From: Tenrec ecaudatus
Lineage: Eukaryota > Chordata > Mammalia > Afrosoricida > Tenrecidae
Reading direction: 5' to 3'
NCBI RefSeq assembly: GCF_050624435.1
Contig: NC_134530.1
Coordinates: 145,864,721-145,928,720, forward strand
Length of the DNA: 64,000 nucleotides
Shown in pieces: positions 57,080 to 64,000 of the stretch (positions are counted from its first letter, which is position 1; every line of letters begins with the position of its first letter). Below the pieces are notes generated by a model that was not told where the DNA came from, did no database searches, and saw only the letters and a program-made list of their open reading frames with translations. The translations under genes were made by a program, and so were the position numbers.

Positions 57080-57605
57080 TGTGCATGTTGTTGTCAGTAG
57101 GTGCCACCGAGTTGGTGCCAGCCTATAGCTACAACAGAAGGAAACATGGCCTGGTCGTGTGCCATGCTCACAACTGTCTCTATGCCTGTACATTCCATGT
57201 TCTTTATAAGTAGGTGTTTACAGTTGTTCTTTCTCATTCTTGAGTCATGCCTCATCAGCAGATGAAGATGCAGGAAGTTTAGCACCATCCATGTCATTAT
57301 GGTCCACCCCCCTCTGAGGAGGCAGCTCTTCTTCAGTTGGCTTTGGGGCAGCTCCTCTTCCCGCACTCTGTCTGACAGTGACCTGCTGCTACTCAGGAGG
57401 TGTTCGGCATCTGACTGTGTTCCACTGCTATTCAGGTTTCCAGGGGCTAAGTCCTCAGATGTCACCGTCTGTTCTTAGTCTGCAAGCGCCACTGAAAGCC
57501 GTTCACCTTGGGTGACCCTGCTGGTACTTGAAATACCAAGGACATAGCTCTCAGTAACACATAAGTCTGTGGCATGGCAAACCGACACAGTCATTAGTCC
57601 TTCAA
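57080..57605 (-). repeat. Interspersed repeat with RTE-like tail
   Basis: The left end (tgttgttgtcagtaggtgcc ... ctatagctacaacagaagg) is an antisense RTE-type tail. The right end shares 'cttgaaataccaaggacata' text with 17945-18250. The 123-codon minus frame 57094-57465 lies inside it and I judge it to be repeat-derived. Confidence 0.5.
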
Positions 57606-57609
57606 GAAA

Positions 57610-58215
57610 GTGTTGGTTATGTATCTTCTATGTGCAAGGAGAGGGTGGGTGCAACCGAGATTCCATGCCATTATGACCTCTCCTCCTGCCTACAACTCTT
57701 CTCACGTCCGCACTTCAACTGTCAGCCTCCCTGCTGGCTCTCCCTTCTTGTAGGCTTTAGTTTCTTAGTATACACCACGACACTCCCTCACCCCAATTCC
57801 ATCCGTCTCTCTTCTTTACTTCCTCTGGACTTTCCTCAAAGCCATCCATCTCCCATCTCTGTCCACCCCGTGTAATATTAAAAGCCTCTTCTTTTCTTCT
57901 CCTTCCATGTTTTCCTTTGTTCCCCCTTGACAGTGATCACTACCTAACTTAACACACATGTTGCACACACTCTGTCTCCTCCGAGGAATCCTGGAGGACT
58001 GCGTAAACTTTTCTACTGCTTTTTCCCATGAGAAATTTGCCATATGGGCAGTCACTATCAGAAACACCTCGGATTCATTTACACATTTGACTTTGAATTA
58101 ATTTCCGGTCGTTGCCTATTCAGAAACCTCTTCAGTGTTGCCAACTCTTTTACAACCCCCACATACAGTTATGCAACCCCATCTGGGCTTGAAACTCGTA
58201 GTTTAAGAAGCCTTG
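57610..58215. other. No gene recognised
   Basis: Pyrimidine-rich on the + strand around 57780-57960. No recognisable exon. Confidence 0.4.
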
Positions 58216-58219
58216 GAGA

Positions 58220-58408
58220 GGGTTATGAATTGAACTATAATGGCGAGGTCAGCAGTTGAAAACCACCAGCCATTCCTAAGGAGAAAGATGAGGTTTTTAC
58301 TCCTGTGAAGATTTGTGGTCTTGGAATCCCACGGGGCAGTTCAGTCCTGGCCTGTAGGGTCGTGAAGAGTTGACATCGACTTGGTGACAGCGAATTTGGT
58401 TTGGGTTT
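58220..58408 (+). repeat. AfroSINE
   Basis: Sense copy: 'gaggtcagcagttgaaaacc', 'ctcctgtgaagatttgtggt', 'ccacggggcagttcagtcc', with a GGTTTGG-type end. Confidence 0.82.
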
Positions 58409-58579
58409 GGGGTCTGTCTCCTCCACTAGAATGGACGTTCATGGCAGCGGAGATTTCTGTTCACCACTATGTCACTTCGTCCTAGGACCATGCCTGGCCT
58501 ATTGTGAGAATTTAATACATATCAGTTGAATGATACATGAATAAGAGCAAGAAGGGAAACGGGAACTAACAAGTCGATT

Positions 58580-58735
58580 ATTCTAAGCACTGGATCATCC
58601 GTCAAACACACTTTCTGTCTCCGATGTGGTGAATACTGTCTATGTGTTCCAGGTGAGGGAACTGGGACGTTTTCAGGATACATCACTTGCCCAGCATCAT
58701 GTAATTGGTACGTAGCAGAGCTCATTTTTAACGTT
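58580..58735 (+). repeat. MIR SINE fragment
   Basis: 'gtgagggaactgggacgttt', 'catcacttgcccagcatcat' and 'acgtagcagagctcat' follow the MIR core in order. Confidence 0.6.
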
Positions 58736-58896
58736 AAGCTCTTCTGATTCTTTTTTCCGCACAGCGCTATGGTGACAACAATGTCACAATGACCTGGGTG
58801 GGCACGTCTAGAGGGGGGCTAGTGCTTAGGAACAGCCTGTCTTAGTCACACCCCTTTCACATCTTGGTGAGAGCTCATAGGCGAGAGTAAGGAACC

Positions 58897-59106
58897 ATGG
58901 AGGTCGAATTTGAGAGATCCAGGATAATTGAGAACCCTCTGGAGGACCTGCTCCTCCTCAAAGCGAAACAGAAATATAAGAGGTCTACACTGTCGGACGT
59001 ACTGACGGATAGCTCCAAGAACAGAAAAAGCACGCAATTCGGAAGTCTGTTTGCCCAGCCATACCTCTGGGACTTTGTCAGCGGTAATCACAGTTTTGGA
59101 TTCTGA
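58897..59106 (+). CDS. Unidentified 69-codon ORF
   Basis: The frame starts at an ATG in good context (ggaaccATGG) and encodes MEVEFERSRIIENPLEDLLL... ending SGNHSFGF. The composition is protein-like: charged, with a leucine-rich patch and a KAKQKYKR basic cluster. It is not inside any repeat that I recognise, which sets it apart from most short frames here. I see no domain and no neighbouring exon. It could be a chance frame, one exon of a small gene, or a remnant of a retrocopy. No poly(A) signal is obvious nearby. Confidence 0.2.
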   Translation: MEVEFERSRIIENPLEDLLLLKAKQKYKRSTLSDVLTDSSKNRKSTQFGSLFAQPYLWDFVSGNHSFGF

Positions 59107-59399
59107 TTCATATCAGGGGATTCACTCCTTTAAGTTCCGAAGTAACAGGGGAGAGGGGGAATAGGTTCTGGATCAGAATATAGGTGGAAGAAGGCTCTGC
59201 TCACCGACTGTCGAGCCTTGGCAAGGGCCAACACCTATTCAGATGTAGGCCCACAATCCGAAACCTATTGTCAAAATATATGCAGCAAAGCATAGAACCA
59301 TTCGACAACTTCCTGTGTACAATACAGGCACTGCAACTGCAGTTTTCAAAGTAGGCTGCCCTTCTCACCTTCTCCAGTTGTTCCTCCCTTATTGCCATG

Positions 59400-59600
59400 C
59401 AGAGGAGATCTGGTGGTGCAGGGGGTTAATCACTGGGCTGCTAACTGAGAGGTCAGCAGTTTAACCCCCAGCCCGTCCATGGGAGACAGGTGTCACAGTC
59501 GGCTTCCGTAAAGATTTACAGTTCTAGAAATGCCATAGGGCAGTTCTGCTTGGAGCCCGAATGCCCTCCATGGCAGTGGATTCGGGTTTGCTGACATAAA
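59400..59600 (+). repeat. AfroSINE
   Basis: Well-preserved sense copy: 'gagatctggtggtgcagggg', 'tgggctgctaactgagaggt', 'gtcggcttccgtaaagattt'. Confidence 0.9.
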
Positions 59601-59707
59601 CTCACTTCTCTATAGGATTCCTAGCTTACCTATCAGTTGCTGTTAACAACTTGATGGAGGGGGTATCATTTTTTATTTGCGTGAAGTGTGTTTAAATGCT
59701 TCTTTTT

Positions 59708-61088
59708 TAAAAAAAATCATTTTATTGGGGGCTCATGAAACCCTTATCAGAATCCATCCATCCATCCATTGTTTCAAGCAAATGTCTACATTTGTTGCCA
59801 TCTTCATTCATGAAACATTTGCTTTTTACTTGAGCCTTTGGTATCAGTTCCTAATTTTCCCCTTCCTCCCCCAACCTCCCTTCCTCATGAATCCTTCATA
59901 ATTTATAAATTATTATTTTGTCATATCTTACACTGTCTGACGTCTCCCTTCATCCGTTTTTCTGTTGGCCATCCCCCAGAGAGGGGGTTATATGTAGATG
60001 ATTGTGATCGGTTCCCCCTTTTTTCCCCCACCTTCCCCTTCTCCTCCTGGTATTGCTACTCTCATTAATTGGTCCTGAGGGGTTTATCTGTCCTGGATTC
60101 CCTGTTTTCAGCTCTGTGTGTGTGTGTGTGTGTGTGTGTGTTTCTAGCTCTTATCTGTACCAGTGTACATCCTCTGGTCTAGCCGGATTTGTAAGGTAGA
60201 ATTTGGATCGTGATAGTGGTGGGGGGAGCATTAAAGAACTAGAAGAAAGTTGTATGTTTCATGGGTACTATGCTGTACCCTGACTGGCTCGTCTCCTACC
60301 CATGATCTTCTCTAAGGGCATGTCCAGTTGTCTACAGATGGGCTTTGGGTCTCCACTTCGCATTCCCACTCATTTACAATGATATGATTTTTTTTGTTCT
60401 GGGTCTTTGATGCCTGATACCTGATCCCATTGACACCTCATGATCACAAGGCTGGTGTGCTTCATCCATATGGACTTTGTTGCTTCTCAGCTAGATGACT
60501 GTTTGTTTATCATCAAGCCTTTAAAACTCCAGATGCTATATCTTTTGATAGCTAGGCACCACCAGCTTTCTTCACCACATTTGCTTATGCACCCACTTTG
60601 TCTTCGGTGATCGTGTCAGGAAGGTGAGCATAATGGAATGCCAATTTAATAGAACAAAATTGCTGTTGCATTGAGGGACTACTTAATTAGAGGCCCAGTG
60701 TCCATCTGCTACCTTAATACTAAACTTATAAATATATGCTCATAGATCTATTTCCCCATCGTCATATATAAATATATTTACATATGAGCGTGCCTGTATT
60801 TAGACCTCTATAAATGCCCTTTGCCTCCTAGTTCTTTCCTCTCTTTCCTTTTACATTCCCCTTGTCCCACCATCATGTTTAGCCTTCATTTGGGTTTCAG
60901 TAATTCCTCTCGGTTACATTGCCCTTGACCAAGCCCTAACAGGACTCCTACACCCTCCTCAACATCGACCTTGGATCACTTGTTGTTCCCTTGTCCCTGG
61001 GTTTGTCAAGACCCACTTCCTTTCTCCCGCCTCCCTCTCGCCCGTGTCCCCCTGGAATCGTTGATCCTGTTGTTTTCTCCTTAGAAGC
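59708..61088 (-). repeat. Family A retroposon
   Basis: Antisense copy of about 1.38 kb, from 'aaaaatcattttattgggg' to 'gttgttttctccttag'. It contains a (TG)n tract at 60113-60140. Confidence 0.85.
60113..60140. repeat. (TG)n microsatellite
   Basis: About 14 TG units inside the family A element. Confidence 0.95.
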
Positions 61089-61089
61089 T

Positions 61090-61620
61090 TCTTCTTCTGC
61101 CTTTCACTCCTTTGTTATTTTCTTTCCTTGTGCCTCTCCAGCTTCACCAGGGACCTTTTCTTCTGGTCCATTTCTCATTGCTTTCATTCATTTTCCAGCT
61201 TTTCTTCTGGTAAAACATGGCCCCTATTATTTTCAGAAATTGTCTCTTTTAGGATCTTTCTTATTGAATCTAAAATTCATCATCTTGTCAGTGGGGTTTC
61301 TGGAACATAGTAATTAGCTTTTCTCGCTGTTCTGACTTATACTTATTTGATTCAATGCAACTTTAGATAGACAGAACCCATTACAAACACTATGAAAAGT
61401 GAATCTATTTACTCCCATTCAATTAGATAATAGCCATACAACAAAGGTTTCCTCAGATTAAATTGGCTCAGAGATAGGAGACAGCAAAATTGGTAAGGCA
61501 GGTAGGTACCTGTCATAAAACTGTCACTGTCTCCATAAATATCTGGCATTCTTTCAGTATTTTAACTATGATACGAATTTACGAACTATGCATAATAGGA
61601 TCTGCTTAATTCCATAAGAT
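61090..61620. other. No gene recognised
   Basis: Unassigned sequence after the 5' end of the family A copy. Confidence 0.4.
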
Positions 61621-61627
61621 CTTAATC

Positions 61628-61711
61628 AATAACCAAACCACAAAAACAAACTCACTGCCATTGAGTCAATGCTGACTGATAGCACTCCCTTGTGGGTTTC
61701 AGAGACTAATT
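61628..61711 (-). repeat. AfroSINE, 3' part, split by family A
   Basis: 'actcactgccattgagtcaa' and 'tgtgggtttcagagact'. The rest is at 61988-62127. Confidence 0.8.
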
Positions 61712-61945
61712 TTTTTTTTAATCATTTTATGGAGGACTCTTACAGCTCTTATCACAATCCATACATACCTTCATTGTGTCAAGCACATTTGTACATAGGT
61801 TGCCATCATCATTTTTGAAGCATTTTCTTTCTATTTGAGCCCCTGGTATCAGCTCATGTCCCCCCCTCCTCATGAACCCCTGATAATTTATCTTTTTTTT
61901 TTTTTCATGTTTTATACCATCTGCTGTCTCCGAGCAGGTTTTTTG
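61712..61945 (-). repeat. Family A retroposon inside an AfroSINE
   Basis: Short antisense insert starting with a T tract (antisense poly(A)), then 'atcattttatggaggactct'. Third case here of family A landing in an AfroSINE. Confidence 0.8.
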
Positions 61946-61987
61946 TTAGGGTAACTCATAAAGTGACTATACCTCTTTTCTCTCTTT

Positions 61988-62127
61988 TTTTTTTTACTGT
62001 AACTCTTTATGAGAATAGAAATCCCACTCTTTTTACCACCCACACCATCGCAGAGCCACTGGTGGTTTTGAACTGCCGACCATGAGGATCACCGTCTAAC
62101 TCATAACCACTACACCACCAGGGCTCC
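61988..62127 (-). repeat. AfroSINE, 5' part
   Basis: 'ctgtaactctttatgagaat', 'gtggttttgaactgccgacc' and 'actacaccaccagggctcc' complete the SINE. Confidence 0.85.
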
Positions 62128-62193
62128 TTTTTGATCAATAGTGTCTACAGTATTAGAGCTTGGCTATGTAGTATTCTATACTGAACCTGCATG

Positions 62194-62195
62194 TT

Positions 62196-62258
<63 letters not shown>
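62194..62258. repeat. (TC)n microsatellite
   Basis: About 32 CT dinucleotides with one interruption. Confidence 0.97.
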
Positions 62259-62262
<4 letters not shown>

Positions 62263-62274
62263 GGTGGGGAGAGT

Positions 62275-62420
62275 CACCATTTATTGAGAGCCTTGGGTGT
62301 ATCCTCCAGGCAGGGTGGTAGGTACTTTACCTTGGTTATCTCAGAATCGTTGCCCTCTCAGAGCTTCTGGGTGAGCAAAAGATATCGACAATGTGCACAA
62401 CATCCGGGGCTCTGTGAAAG
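62275..62420. repeat. Possible MIR/L2 fragment
   Basis: 'ccatttattgagagccttgg' and 'ggtaggtactttaccttggt' resemble the MIR start 'catttattgagcacctactatg'. Confidence 0.45.
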
Positions 62421-62424
62421 AACT

Positions 62425-63070
62425 CCTGCGGGTACACATAAGGGACTAGGGCATCTGTGAAGCAGAACTTCTCGCTTCTGTCTGGTGTGCAGCCAAGTGG
62501 TCTCGAAATGGTCAGAATGAGCGTGGTGGTGCTGGCAAGGTGAATTGCAGAAACTGCATGTTTCTCTGTGCATTGTCATCATTCAAATATCCTTAAAGCT
62601 ACCTGAAATACTGGCCAATGCCTCCTTATTTTAAACCAGTATATAATTTGTGGTACACATCAGTCAGGATGTATTTAGGCCCAGCTGCATGTGTTAAAAT
62701 GGTTGAATGAACAAGAAGTCAATGGAGGGTAAGGTTCTCTTTCTTGGGTACACCGAGACCTTTGACTTTCTTTCTGGGGTCTTATCTTATATGGGGTCTT
62801 TTTTTTTTTCTTTTTTAATCTTCTTACTTAGAACCAAAGGTTTGCTTAATTATGACATATTTCCTTGTTTTCTCTTGTTTTTCAATGTTCGCTTGACAGA
62901 CTTACTTCTTTCAGAATTTTAAGTCAATTGTAATTACGTTAAAGTCCAATTTCTGAATTTCCCTGGAGTCTATTTTGAGACCTTGTATTGAGTGGTTATT
63001 TATTACTGAAGGTCAAGCATATGGTAAAGAAAAGTTACTAAAATGAGTTGAAGCTCGTGATGACTCTCTC
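62425..63070. other. No gene recognised
   Basis: T-rich sequence around 62800-62930, with nothing assignable. Confidence 0.4.
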
Positions 63071-63077
63071 TTTTTCT

Positions 63078-64000
63078 TTTTTTAAAACATTTTATTAGGG
63101 GCTCATACAACTCTTATCACAATCCATACATATACATACATCAATTGTACAAAGCACATCTGTACATTCTTTGCCCTAATCATTTTCAAAGCATTTGCTC
63201 TCCACTTAAGCCCTTTGTATCAGGTCCTCTTTTTTTTCCCCTCCCTCCCTGCTCTCCCCTCCCTCATGAGTCCTTGATAATTTATAGATTGTTATTTTGT
63301 CATATCTTGCCCTATCTGGCGTCTCCCTTCACCCCCTTCTCTGTTGTCTGTACCCCAGGGAGGAGGTCACATGTAGATCCTTGTAATCGGTTCCCCCTTT
63401 CCAACCCACTCACCCTCTACTCTCCCAGTATCGCCCTTCACACCCCTGGTCCTGAAGGTATCATCCACCCTGGATTCCCTGTGCCTCCAGCTCCTATATG
63501 CACCAGTGTACAACGTCTGCTCTATCCAGACTTGCAAGGTAGAATTCAGATCATGGTAGTTGTGGGGGAGGAAGCATCCAGGATCTGGGGGAAAACTGTA
63601 TTCTTCATCGGTGCTACATTGCACCCTGACTGACTCATCTCCTCCCCTAGACCCCTCTGTGAGGGGATCTCCAGTGGCCGACAAATGGGCTTTGGGTCTC
63701 CACTCTGCACTTCCCCCTTCATTCACTATGGTATTTTTTGGGGGGGATGATGCCTTATACCTGATCCCTTTGGCACCTCATGATCGCACAGGCTGGTGTG
63801 CTTCTTCCATATGGTCTTTGTTGCTTCTGAGCTACATGGCCGCTTGTTTATCTTCAAGCCTTTAAGACCTCAGACACTATCTCTTTTGATAGCCGAGCAC
63901 CATCAGCTTTCTTCACCACATTTACTTGTTCACCCGCTTTGGCTTCAGCAGTTGTGTCAGGAGGGTGAGCATCATAGAATGCCAATTTAATAGAAGAAAG
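63078..64000 (-). repeat. Family A retroposon, runs off window
   Basis: Antisense copy starting at the tail (aaaacattttattaggggct) and continuing to the window end. It is close to the copy at 53026 by eye, so both may be of a young subfamily. Confidence 0.85.

Noticed and set aside
57094-57465. 123-codon minus-strand ORF
   Set aside because: It overlaps an interspersed repeat with an RTE-like tail and shows no domain; a chance frame is more likely.
1-64000. Family A as an LTR element
   Set aside because: It has a poly(A) tail, variable 5' truncation and duplications of varying length (8, 11, 12, 15 bp), which fit L1-type insertion rather than integrase-made ends.

Overview
The window is mammalian nuclear DNA, most likely from an afrotherian and probably a tenrec (lesser hedgehog tenrec, Echinops telfairi, is my best guess). 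Three things point there: dozens of AfroSINE copies, RTE LINEs that share the AfroSINE 3' tail, and two SPIN (Space Invaders) hAT miniature transposons. SPIN is known from tenrec among few mammals. Much of the rest is a poly(A)-tailed interspersed repeat, called 'family A' here, that I recognise as high-copy but cannot name. The species call is inference, since no alignment could be run.

The only protein-coding genes I can support are two complete, head-to-tail copies of acidic mammalian chitinase (CHIA, glycoside hydrolase family 18), both on the + strand. Copy 1 runs 15481-22348 and encodes 484 residues. Copy 2 runs 38941-51169 and encodes 480 residues. Each has 11 coding exons with identical lengths for exons 2-10, consensus splice sites, a signal peptide, the DGLDFDWE catalytic motif, a Gly/Ser linker, a six-cysteine chitin-binding domain (CBM14) and a poly(A) signal. 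Both look functional, which fits an insect-eating mammal that keeps several CHIA genes. Copy 2 is closest to human CHIA at its C terminus.

Layout: 1-15.4 kb is a repeat field (family A, RTE LINEs, AfroSINEs, and a TG...CA repeat split by a family A insertion). 15.4-22.4 kb is CHIA copy 1. 22.4-38.5 kb is intergenic, with L1 3' ends, two solo-LTR fossils, a SPIN element and more AfroSINE and family A. 38.6-51.3 kb is the promoter and gene of CHIA copy 2. 51.3-64 kb is again repeats, with one unexplained 69-codon ORF at 58.9 kb.

The most interesting signals are: (1) a patchwork of near-identical and clearly diverged exons between the two chitinases, which looks like repeated gene conversion; (2) family A itself, an apparently non-coding, roughly 2 kb, poly(A)-tailed retroposon with 8-15 bp target-site duplications and a shared 5' end in two copies; and (3) a SPIN element with a perfect 8-bp duplication inside the first chitinase.
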